From positions 15,389,501 through 15,453,500 of the forward strand of contig CM037471.1 of NCBI GenBank assembly GCA_021014325.1: DNA of 64,000 nucleotides. The letters are read 5' to 3'. A program made the translations under genes and the position numbers. The stretch is from Plazaster borealis. Lineage: Eukaryota; Echinodermata; Asteroidea; Forcipulatida; Labidiasteridae. Numbering within the stretch: the first letter of the stretch is position 1; the number at the start of each line of letters is the position of its first letter. Below the pieces are notes generated by a model. The model saw only the letters and a program-made list of their open reading frames with translations, made no database searches and was not told the origin of the DNA. Below, one piece after another: positions 23,751-34,700 of the stretch.

Positions 23751-23944
23751 GGGTAATTCTAGCAACACAACTGTAACAGTAATGCCTCATTTGTTTCGGT
23801 CAGGAGCCATTTGGTTGCTTAAGGCCTTTTGTAACTGGAAAAAAGTACTTTGTGTGCCTGGAAGAAGGGCGTAGAGCCTTACGCCCTTCTTCGGGGCACA
23901 CGACAAAGTGTACATATGTATTATGATATCATGTGGTGAATGCA

Positions 23945-24350
23945 TCTACACCAGTGGCGTGCCGTGGCCGAGCCGATAAGAACACCGAACTCAAGCTCTT
24001 GTGTTTCTGATCAGCACAGTGTGGGTCCGAGTCCCGGTCGTGACACTTGTGTTATTGAGCAAGACACTTACTGGGTAACCATTATTGCTGCGTCCTTCAG
24101 ATGGGACGTAAAGCCGTAGGTCCCGGATGTTGAGTAATGCACGTAAAAGAACCCAGTGGATTTATCGTAAAGAGAAGGGGTTCGCCCTGGTGTTCCTGGT
24201 TTTATTTGCTGCATATTGCGCCACAGCACCTTGTAAATTATTACATGGTGCTATGTAAAGGAATTGGTCTCATACTTCAAAACAGAGCTTTGAGACGCCC
24301 ATCGGGTGTGATAAAGCGCTATATAAGAACTCAGTATTATTATTATTATA
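23945..24350 (+). mobile_element. Full-length tRNA-derived SINE
   Basis: A box A-like gtggccgagccg and box B-like gggtccgagtccc head a central block (gagcaagacactta, gggacgtaaagccg). The tail gcgctatataagaactcag ends in an ATT repeat. The central block is shared with the SINE at 15.4 kb, and the gcgctatataa-ATT tail is typical of SINEs mobilised by LINEs. Confidence 0.75.
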
Positions 24351-24367
24351 ACCAGACATTTTCATTT

Positions 24368-24520
24368 TGCGGGGGGGGGGGGGGGCAAGCGGGGGCTATT
24401 TAAAGTAACAAACCATTCAATTGCGCATTTCTTTGATCTCATTTTGGGGGGGGGGGGGGGGCAAGGGTTCTGGGGCGGGGGTCGCCCCCCTGGACCCCCC
24501 TTTGGTTATACCACTGATCT
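24368..24520 (+). repeat. Paired G-tracts (16-18 G) with GC-rich flank
   Basis: Two long G runs, each followed by gcaag, lie 70 bp apart; the second is followed by gcgggggtcgcccccctgg. Similar poly-G or poly-C edges near ttatgccactat occur at 53,170-53,200. Such sequences form G-quadruplexes and often mark repeat ends. Run lengths are unreliable. Confidence 0.6.
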
Positions 24521-25208
24521 GCACAGTACACAAATATTTGTGTGTACAGTTGTGCTTTGTAAGCTATGTAAACTACGTGTGCAGTTGAGTGGTTTCATAA
24601 GGTTTGTCAACTCACTGGAAATGTTAGGAAGAATAGGAGGGTTTTAACTTCAATGTGCGAAAAAAATTTTTTAAGAAAACTGAGCAGGAAAGAGTGTTTC
24701 TCAGACAATTATTGGTCAATGTAGGAAATTTAAATTCAACAATCGGCATAGGAATGGATAAGCATAGTTACAACAATATTTAAATTACATGCATGTACTA
24801 TTATGATTTCATTTAGGTGTTGTTAACACTGTTGTCAGTTATTGCTGATAACCTTCTGGTATGGTGAATGTTGAAGTATGCATTCCCAGCAAAAAACAAC
24901 AGCCTTCTGTTCGGCACCTGTGCTGTCTTTGATTCCAATTGTTGGCTTACTTCCCAACCAATGAACGGCTCAGTTGTTTCTCTCAAAACTAAACAGTTTT
25001 AATGCTTTAGTGGGAAAGGTTACCCCAAGAAGCGTTTCAGAGAAAAAGCTTGTCTTGAGGAGTTTGATTTCACTTACAGTCAGTACTTTGAAGTTTTGAG
25101 CCAGCAGAGTTTTTATGAGTATCCACTAATGCTGTATCAGAGTCTTTGAACAAAATGTTCAGGAAAAGTTAGTGTTAAAAGGAGAATAGTCTTGCCTATG
25201 AACGTATC

Positions 25209-25416
25209 TGTTTCAGAGCTGTATATTGAGAGAGTTGCGACATGGAGGGACCACTTTTCTTTGGTCACGTGGTTGCTGGACGCCATTTTCGGTCCAAATG
25301 TAGCACAACACTATGTGCAGTCTAGTCTGGCACCCTGTGTGCGCACATGCGTTTTTTTTTACCCAAAAAGGCTTTTAATCGCAAGCAGTCGCAACTCTCT
25401 CAATACTCAACTCTGA
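25209..25416. mobile_element. Short inverted-repeat element
   Basis: The ends tattgagagagttgcgac (25,219-25,236) and gtcgcaactctctcaata pair closely over about 30 bp and enclose 150 bp of unique-looking sequence. No transposase. Probably a MITE. Confidence 0.55.
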
Positions 25417-25586
25417 TCAGCTTTAACCCACCCATGAGGAAGATGAGCTGTAACAGACAGGAAGTTGATGATTCAATATTACCACATTTAAAGAGTTAAA
25501 GTAATGGAGCTATTAATGTAACATTTATCGGGAAGGGAACCCACACTTCGTGGTCAAATATAATGTTCAATTTTTTCGTAGGACCA

Positions 25587-25735
25587 GGGCTCGATTTCAC
25601 AAAGAGTTAAGATTGATCGTAACGGCAAATCCATCGCAGTCGTTAGCAAAGAGTGATGTCACAATACAAATCACTATGGTAATTACTGAAAACTCATCTT
25701 AAGATGAATCTATAGTGCTTTGTGAAATCGGCCCC
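25587..25735. mobile_element. Palindromic MITE, gggctcgatttcacaaag ends
   Basis: The left end gggctcgatttcacaaag and right end ctttgtgaaatcggccc are inverted. A second copy with the same left end lies at 60,338-60,481 inside a LINE relic. Confidence 0.6.
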
Positions 25736-25917
25736 TGGGGCATGTGACATTTTCACAAATTTTGTATGAATTGACTATGTCAAATTGACAAAAGAGATTT
25801 TGGGGCCACAACAGAAAAGGTGTTATTGTCCGGATTATAACTCACCCAAAGTGTTCAAGTGTACTGTCTTTTTAGAAAGGGAAAAAACCCAGTATTTCTC
25901 TCATAAAGGTTGTTGTT

Positions 25918-26291
25918 TTAAAGGCACAGTACACGTTTGGTAATAACTCAAAATATTTATTAGCATAAAAACTGACTTGGTAACGAGCAACAGAGAGCTG
26001 TTGAAAGTATAAAACATTGTGAGAAACGACTCCCTCTGAAGTAACGTAGTTTTTGAGAAAGGGGTAATTTCTCACTAAAATAATAAAAACTTCTTGCAAG
26101 AAGTTTTTATTCCTAACTGAAAGCACACAAATTTGTACAACAAGGGTGTATTTTCTTTCATCATTTTCTTGCAACTTAGATGACCAATTGAGCCCAAATT
26201 TTCACAGGCTTGTTATTTTATGCATATGTTGGGATACACCAAATGAGAACACTGGTCTTTGACAATTACCAAACGTGTACGATGCCTTTAA
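25918..26291 (+). mobile_element. TTAA-flanked palindromic MITE, copy 1
   Basis: Begins TTAAAGGCA and ends TGCCTTTAA. The inner arms carry cacgtttggtaat and the inverse attaccaaacgtg, and the centre is the palindrome aaaacttcttgcaagaagtttt. About 374 bp, non-coding. This copy defines the family for the other eight entries. Confidence 0.85.
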
Positions 26292-26619
26292 GGGCAAGCA
26301 TTAACAAATTACTTGCAGTACGTTTTAAAAAAACATCCAAAACGTTTAGATACTTTGTGTGTGTGTTTTGCATTTCCCCCCCGAAGGATGGTTGAGCTTC
26401 CAGATGTTTGAACCGTTGTCTTGTTTACAAGTGGAGAACACGCGCTCCAAGGCATCTTTGTTGTTAATCCACAGCAAACCGTGTTCTTTACTTCCTCCAC
26501 TCTCTCAAACCTTCACCCAGATCTACTTAATTCTCTCTAGTTTTCCCTAATTGTACTATTTTTAGTAAACGTTTTACAACGATGTTTTTGTTTGTGACAT
26601 ATCGCAGTGGGGTGTCGTA

Positions 26620-26857
26620 TGCACTCTAATAACTCCCGGATCGGAATTGGCCCGGATTGCTTGCAGCTCCCAGGGGGCTGACCCATTTTTGGAAACTCGT
26701 TAACAACTTGGATTTTGCTCGGATTTTGCATTAGTTTGACAGAATTTCGGGTCAGTTTGAACCAGATTCCGTTCATCATACTGATCCGGAAATGGGTCAG
26801 GCCCCATGGGACTCGGAATCCGGGTCAATTCTGAGCCGGGAGTTTTTAAAGTGTCAT
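26620..26857. mobile_element. GACCCGG palindromic repeat, copy 1
   Basis: Edges cactctaataactcccgg and gggagtttttaaagtgt are inverted. The interior alternates ctgacccatttttgg and aatgggtcagg-type blocks on both arms. About 235 bp, non-coding. Confidence 0.7.
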
Positions 26858-27194
26858 TCCACCTATTCTAGTTTTAAACACATACACCAAACAAAGCAAT
26901 TTTTGGACCGTTTCGTCGACCTATTTGAAAAGATGGCTTAGTACGGTTATCTATCTTGCTTGTTTTTAATGGCTTGTGATGCAGAATTCACTTGGTATTT
27001 CTAAGAAGAAAATAGAGCAGGCTTGGAGTGGAGATTTCCTTAATAATTCTTTAAAATGAGTGAACTTTAATTTCCATTGCAGATTCCATTATTGCGTTTT
27101 GTTCAGCTTTGTATTCATATTTGATTTGTTTGCCCATACACCATTGTGTATTAAGCACTGTATTCAGTACTTTCCCGAGTCCTGTGAAAAAAAT

Positions 27195-27300
27195 CCACTG
27201 GCATATCACTCAGGTGGGATTCGAACCCAGCGACCTTTGCCATTCTAGCTAGAGAAGATGTCTTACCACTAGACCACCGAGCCAGCCCGGTGGCTAGAGG
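27195..27300 (-). mobile_element. tRNA-like SINE head, reverse orientation
   Basis: ggattcgaacc (27,217-27,227) is a perfect reversed box B, and tcttaccactagaccaccgag is a reversed tRNA-like head. It lacks a folding acceptor stem, so I do not call it a tRNA gene. Confidence 0.55.
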
Positions 27301-28011
27301 CAGTCCGAATACTATATTGTTTTAGCAGCGGGTACCACAACGACTTGATAGATATTAATTTTGCATATTCTGTATCCCCGAAGATATTAACATCTGTTAC
27401 ATTATTCATGTTTCAAATGCATACGAGTTATTCCGCTCATTTACTTACCTCATAAGCATTTCACTCATGTCTGTATACAAACATTAGTGTGTACATGTAT
27501 TTTGAGTAGGCCTACCTCCAGCATTATGTTCCATAATTTGACTTGACATTGTAACAGAACACTTTGGCATGGAACATACAAATTCGATTAGGAGGTAAAT
27601 TGAGCCATTATCCTGAAAACATGCAAAGCACATAAATCGAAACGTCGAGATTCCACGGGTCTTTTCAGAACCGAAACTTCTTCCCAAAATAGATTCACAT
27701 GGCTGTACCCGTAAACCTACCCAGTTCGTCAATTATACTGTTACTTATGACTAAAAATGTGTATTAAATTATTATTTTTTGTTCTATGTCCATGTAGCAT
27801 GCAGTCCCTATTTCCTTCAAAGTGTGACCGTTGTTCCGTTAAGAGACACAAGATTGATCTGTATAGTGATTGTAATAAACTATACATCCGGAGATTCGAA
27901 ATTCGTTGTGTGTGTGTTTCCAGTCGGTAGATTTAAGGTAAAATCTGCGAGGATTGTCTGATAAAACGTGGGCTTTTTCATAGTGAAATTTTGATTCATA
28001 AAAGGTAAAAG

Positions 28012-28012
<1 letters not shown>

Positions 28013-28096
<84 letters not shown>
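28013..28096 (+). repeat. ATT microsatellite
   Basis: About 28 copies of the trinucleotide ATT with one AGT interruption. The minus strand shows a poly-Asn frame that is not a gene. Confidence 0.97.
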
Positions 28097-28457
28097 TATA
28101 TTTCTGGTAATGAAAAAGATGCACCAATGTAAAGCATTACATTTCAATAATTTCACAGTATAGGTTTCTCCGGTGAGTTTCGGCAAATAGGCGGTAAATT
28201 TAAACGTCGTGTTATTCTATTTCTTGTGAGATTGAAGCTGCTCAAAACAGTTCAATTTCACTTAATGTGTAAGCAAATGATCTTTGGCGTCATGCGAAAA
28301 AAGAGATAACAATTCAATTTAACCATTCACTCGAACAGCATTCAAACTCGCAGCAGCTTTTAGCAGTAGCTTTTCGCAGCGTGCATTAATGGTAATTCAA
28401 ATTTGTTTTCGGGCAGGCATTTGTGTTGTGCAGGTAAATTGACGCTTTGTTGATCAA

Positions 28458-28500
28458 AATAAACAAACAAACAAACACCCCAACAAACAAACAAACAAAA
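28458..28500 (+). repeat. AAAC microsatellite
   Basis: Two short runs of aaac units separated by accccaac. A similar pattern occurs at 49,238-49,310. Confidence 0.85.
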
Positions 28501-28944
28501 CAGTGACACATAGGCTCTTGAAATTGTCCAATGTATATTCTTTGTTTTCCCCTAAGTTAAGCAACAAAGTGTTAACGAAAGCTGTGGTTTGCATTTGTTT
28601 CCTTTTATCGAAAATGCTTTTCGTAAAACGAAAATTAAAGTGAAGTTTTTTATAATGATGATCTATAGTCAAAATTATCAAGAAAGATACAGTAAACGTC
28701 ACGTGAAAGTTTCAGCTGAATACAGTGTCCACTTTGAGAGAAAACAGGACAAAACTGTAAAGATTTATGTTCTTCAAAAACGTCGAATCCATCCACATTT
28801 TTAGCGAGGTGACAGCGGATACCAACCGTATCTCTGGCCGCAGCATTCACAAACGGACACCACGGAAATTTGAATCTCCAAAGGTCACCTTATAGGCGAT
28901 CTCAGTTGGAGATTCAAATTTCGGCAATGATCTTATTGATTTCG

Positions 28945-29165
28945 GGGGCACTTCATGACTTAATTGATCAACTTGAAGTTGCCAGAGAAATATCGAAGAA
29001 ACACCTTGAATCTAACCAAGCTTCAATGAAGGAACGTTATGACAGACGTACTCAAGAAAGTACCCTATCAAGTTGGAGATGTGGTTTATATTTATATCCC
29101 GGGGGCACTCGCAGGATGCTTACAACCATTACTAAAACTCACAACAAGTAGGCTTTCGGAAAACA
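28945..29165 (+). pseudogene. Ty3/gypsy-type integrase C-terminal fragment
   Basis: One frame reads LEVAREISKKHLESNQASMK then ERYDRR, and after a shift YQVGDVVYIYIP. This is the pattern of the helical linker and small barrel domain at the end of gypsy-group integrases. Only about 70 residues are recognisable; no protease, reverse transcriptase or LTR is visible nearby. An old fragment. Confidence 0.5.
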
Positions 29166-29879
29166 ATGGCATTAATATTTCGGGATCATTACCAAAGTAT
29201 GACCCTATGAACCAGACTACGAGTGAAAAATGATAAATCACTGGTGTCTATTTGAAATGAAGCCCATTTCATGTCATAACTGGTCCAGAAATGGGCAACT
29301 TGAATCAGGATCATTGCCAGTTCAGGTTTTTTCCGAGAGTCAGCCAAATTCAGAAAGTTGTAAAATCCGGGCCTCAGCTGATCATCAACAATTATTGTGT
29401 GTCTCCCACCACTCTGTACTATCCTCAGATCTTTTGTTAAGTCTGCTAGTAAAATCAAGGCAGCAATTTCTTTTATATAGTTTGACATGAAACCATTGGC
29501 GCAATCACTCCATGGAGAAAAGTTTTACACTCGATATTTTCTTTATGATCACAGATTTACATAAAACTTACATGGTCTAATGATGATGATGGTAGAAAAC
29601 ATCCCTAGAAATATTTCTGTCTGAAATGCAATATTTGATGAGAAATAAATAAAACTAATTTCCGATTGGGGTTTATCGCTCATGAGCGTTTTATTCATGC
29701 ATTGTATAACACATGCAAATGTGTAATCGGTTTTTCACTATTTTCTCGTGATCCAGATGGCCGATCGATCTCAAACTTCTACAGGTTTGTCAGTTTATGT
29801 GTATGGTGGATTATATAAAGTGCTTACACTGCCAGTTAGCAAAAACCAATTCTGTAATGTTCCTTTAATGTTGCTTAGT

Positions 29880-30102
29880 GATGCACTCTTGACCCACGTC
29901 TCGGGGGGGGGGGCCTGACCAATTTCTGGATCAGGCTGACCCGGAAACTGGTTTTAAAAATGGAAATAGCTCGGATTCGGCGTCAGTTTGACCCATTTCG
30001 GGGTCAATTCGTCACAGATTCTAGGTCACGCTGACAAGAAATGGGTCAGGCCCCCTGGGGCCCGGAACTGGTTCAAAGACCCGGGAGTTTTTAGAGTGTA
30101 TT
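29880..30102. mobile_element. GACCCGG palindromic repeat, copy 2
   Basis: Same block order as copy 1, with cctgaccaatttctgg on one arm and aagaaatgggtcaggccc on the other, ending gggagtttttagagtgt. A G-tract interrupts the left arm. Confidence 0.7.
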
Positions 30103-31676
30103 TCATCATTCAGACAATCATTCTATACGAAGTTACCTTCTGTCATTTCTCATTGTTGTGAAAATGTTGATGTTTTTATACCCAAATCGAACGAACGTTG
30201 ACTATCAGGGAAATGTTTTGCAACCTAAAGTAGGCCATACTGTTATAGAACAAAACAAAACATTTCCTTGTTGTTATTACAGGTAAATTAAACAATAAAC
30301 GTAGGTAAAACGGAAGCACCCATAGCTACATTTTTCCGGTTGATTGATCTTTATTTACCATCATAGAAGATACTGATCAGGCATTGACACAAAATATGAG
30401 AAAACAATTCGAATAATAAGCATGATTCAACAATATCTCGGGCAGATGTTGGAACTATAGGAACCGTAGTTAACTATTAACTATTAGAAACAAACTGCGA
30501 CGAAGACGTTGAATTCATAGGTTTGCGGTGGTGGTTGTTTGTCATGCGCAGTGGCATGCTCAGACCAACAATTCCATCACACTGTTCTTGCTTTTATAAG
30601 TTCCGGATGCCTTTGCAGTCCTCAAGAGAACATAGCAAACATCTCTAGGAACTATGCATCCTTCCATTAATATTAAATACATAGACCTATGGGCAAGATT
30701 GTCCTTGTATTATTTAAACAAGTTATTTATCATGGTAATCTATATTAAGTTAATAATGCACCTATTTGCATTTCGACTGGCCATGTTACCGAAACGTTGA
30801 CAGCTCCTTGATAAACCATGTACATGTGTAATCATTAATTATGTGGAACTAATTAGTCATAACAAAACCTGTCCTCTATAGACGTTGATTAAGAGCCCAT
30901 TCACATCCACACGCTGACCTATATGCATAGCGTGGTGCATGAATATTTTAAGGAATGCATAACCGATTTGGCATATTGATATATTGATTGTGTGTCCTCC
31001 ATGCCAATATATTAAATACAGCTACAACATTTTTATACTTGTTCGAGTTTCTGGTAACTATCAAAAACAGTGTGGGATAAATTCAAACGTGTTTTCTTTA
31101 AACCGCGAATAGTCAACTCTCAGGATTCAAAGTCTAAATATCAAGTTACATAATTATTTCAACTTAACAGTAATGTAATAACAGTAGGCCCAAAAGCCCG
31201 CTAGTTGTCTATATACAGACATGTTTATAGCTAATTAACGCACGTTACTTCCCACTCAAAGTATAATTAGGTTACAAGAGCATAAAGAAAACTTACAACA
31301 AAACAAAACTGCGTGGTACCAGTTAAGGTAAAGTATAGTGGAAATAAAGGGCGGCAAAAACTCGTTTTTAAAGTAACCGAACATAGAATGACTTCTGTGG
31401 TCTACAGTCAACATATGAAATATTTTGTTCAATTAGAAATTAAGTTACTGTACATTCAATCCTATACAGATCTATTTGATTTAACTTTTTGATGGGGTTT
31501 GATGAACTGATTTTCTATATAATTTTTTTTCAGAGTTTCAGGAGCTTTCAAGCATTCCCACACGACCAATACGTTAAATGTATAATCTTGAGAACCATAT
31601 CATTATAAAGTCGAATAAGTTCTTCCATCAACTATAACATTACAATCTTGTACAACAATCAAGTTGTACCAGTCTC

Positions 31677-31772
31677 TCAAGCGTTTGTTTGAGACGTCTC
31701 TCCTCGAGGGTTTTGAGAAGTCGCCTCTGTCGATGAATTTAAAGCATCCGTCACATCCTCACTGATCAAACC
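31677..31772 (-). CDS. LDLa gene exon 9: C-terminal tail
   Basis: Phase-0 acceptor gcatgcag, then 31 residues ([20 protein letters not shown] and on to TNA) and TGA. Hydrophilic and Ser/Thr-rich, with NSS as a possible glycosylation site. It joins exon 8 without a frame break. Confidence 0.7.
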   Translation of the reverse strand, partial: GLISEDVTDALNSSTEATSQNPRGETSQTNA

Positions 31773-34700
31773 CTGCATGCATTAAACAACAGAAAAATAA
31801 CACAAATCAATCCAATACAAATCACAGGTGCAATATATTTCTCTTAACCTACGTATGACACCTGTGGGGGCTGAGGGTTAACCCATAATGTGTCACACTG
31901 ACCAAAACTCTTCTTAAAATACGCAGTTCGGATATTGTCACCGAATCCATTTGGTTCGAGTTAGCCATAATTACAGTGCCCCTCCGAAGCAGAATAAACA
32001 AATCAGCTCTTTACAATAAAGACGCCTTCCAAATTACCCTGCAATGTTTGCTATCTAACTTCTATTTTATTTACTAATAATTATACTCCATCAGTATTAT
32101 TTGTTTTATAATATTTGTATCAAGAACCACGGTTTATATATTTTGCATTGTTGACGCAACTCCTTCCAGTGTCATTAAAATAATATTCCATGATTCAGAA
32201 TGTTTGTCAATCTAAACATACTGGTTGAATGAGTGTGTTTTTCAAAGGGATTTGTGTTATTATTTGATCCAATGTTATAATCGAACCGTATCGATATACC
32301 GACGGCCCATTCGTCTGAAAATCTGATGAACGGGCCGTCGGAATATCTAGAGGGCCCCATTGTCACTATGAACCAGAATGTGTATCAGACTTTGTTTCAG
32401 ATCATTTTGTATGACCATGAATGAACTGAACCGAAACAGAACTGTTCATCTTAGTGTCAATGTTTGTCGATATAAAACAACTTATGAAAGAAAACACAAG
32501 AAAACACGAGACACAAGACTAGAATCGTCGTGTAGGAAGACTCCAGTCTGAGTTATCTGAAACTTGGGTCCGCCGAGTCGAAGTTACGTCGATTAATGGA
32601 AAAGGCGAGATGAAGAGTTTATAGGGGTTTTGGTTTGTGGTTGTTTGCATCGGCTGCAGAGAGACATTATTGAAGTGTTGAAGCTTGCAGAAACCTACAT
32701 CCATTAGCCTTAAAGGTATCGTACACGTTTGGTAATGACTCCAAACAAATATTAGTAAAACAACTTACTTGGTAACAAGCAACGGAGAGCTGTTGACAGT
32801 ATAAAACATTGTAGGAAACGACTCCCTCTGAAGTAACGTAGTTTTTGAGAAAGAGGTAATTTCTCACTAAAATAATAGAAACTTCTTGCAAGAAGTTTTT
32901 GCTCCTAATCTGAAAGCACACAAACTTGTACAACTAGGGTGTTTTTTCTTTCATCATTTTCTTGCAACTTCGATGACCAATTGAGCCCAAATTTTCACAG
33001 GCTTGTTATTTTATGCATATGTTGGGATACACCAAGTGAGAATACTGGTCTTTGACAATTTCCAAACGTGTACAGTGCTTTTAACCAGAGCCGATAAAAA
33101 GACACGGTCTCGATGACAACCTTAACCGTTTCCAACTGTGTTAACAACTTCTAAAGCCGTGGAGTTCATTCACTGATTCCAATTTGGGGTGTTTTATAAT
33201 TCGTACCTGGTAGTCAACCTGTGGTACATAGGCTGTGCAACCCCGTTCCTCGCTGCCATCTTTGCATTGCTCTTCACCATCACACAGCCATTCTTCCCAT
33301 ATGCACTGCTGTCTGTCCTCGCATTTGACTTTGCGAGGAGGGCATGACGAGGACACTGTATGGTTGTTATTGAAGTAAATGGCGGCAAAGGGGTACGGGG
33401 AGGATCAGAGAGGGTTGTTTGGGCAGATTTTGGGATGAAAAGAAGATGAGGAAAAAAAGTTGTAAACCAAAAGTAAAAAGAATGGACGTTGTAGGGATAT
33501 AACAATTTTTTTATTTTAAAAGGGCCTCCATCCAACTTTTCCATAAACACACGGCTCTCACCCATTACTTTCCTAAACTTACCAAAGTCTGCCGTTCATA
33601 CTACTAAAAACTCGGCAAAGTTCCCATTCAATTTCACCAACCTCAACCACAAATCGTCATTTTGTGTAAACTTACCACAACCCCACTCATCACTGCCATC
33701 GTCACAGGCGGGTATACCGTCACATCGGAGATGCCATACATAACACCTAGTACCATTTTCACATAGTTCATGCTTGCATTGCCAATCGCTAGAAGTCAAT
33801 GAAGATGAGTTCAGTTCTGTTGAAAAGTAAAAACGGAAAATACTGAGTATAAAAACGTCACACACTTCATTCTTGGCGCCTTTTTCGAAACGCCTCTCGG
33901 CTCTTGATCAATGTTTAGCTTCCGTGCAACAATGCTGGTAAATTTATTATACTTATTTCAAATACATAACCAATTTGACAATCTTTTAGATTTGTTGTTT
34001 GAACCACGGCCTTACTACACACTTTAACGCGATGGATCAGAGTCAACACAACACAATCAAAATAGGCCTCCCTCGAAATGCTGTTAGAAATAATGTTTCT
34101 GAAGTTTCTGAAGTGTTAAAACTTTACATGGAAAACTATGAGTTAATGCCTGAGTTGACGATTGTTGTTCAATCGTCATTTGGTATTTACTTTATGAGCG
34201 TCAACTTAAGCCGTGGATTTGACGGCGATTAACCCCTTGTATGATCCCATTCATCACCATTTTTTAAACCTGGGATAAAACAATTCTGACCTGCGTTGCT
34301 GCTGTGACAGCCCACTTCGTCACTACCATCAACACAGTGAACTATCCCGTCACACTGTTGAGATTCATTGTAGCACTGTTGATTGTTGGCGCATTTCTTG
34401 AACCCAGTCAGGCATTGATGGGTAGCTACACAAATAAAGGCAAAATCAAACAAATTAAAATTAACCAATTCAAGTTGACTACACCCGTGTTCAAACTAAA
34501 CTCGAATGCAAATGGAGAGCGGAATCGAAATCCCATTTATTACGAAGAGCTTCAATTACTATTTTAAAAACAATCTAGTGAATCTACAGTTAAGCTCTAA
34601 CAACTCGTTTATGATCAAACCAATATGGGAAAGATAACATTGATGTCATTGCGGAAACTATGCAGGATTCGAATTAAATTACACGTAGTATTGTGATTTT

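Larger units (their letters stand above)
23198..31676. other. Intergenic stretch between STX17 and the LDLa gene
   Basis: No host exon recognised. Contents are listed separately: SINEs near 23.5-23.75, 23.95-24.35 and 27.2-27.3 kb, G-tract repeats at 24.37-24.50 kb, an inverted-repeat element at 25.21-25.42 kb, TTAA and GACCCGG palindromic repeats, an ATT microsatellite and a gypsy integrase fragment. 30.1-31.6 kb is AT-rich with nothing I can name. Confidence 0.6.

Noticed and set aside
27217..27260. tRNA-like box B and anticodon-like stretch
   Set aside because: No closed acceptor stem or full cloverleaf. It matches reversed SINE heads elsewhere in the window.
27880..28137. Poly-asparagine frame on the minus strand
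   Set aside because: Translation of the ATT microsatellite.
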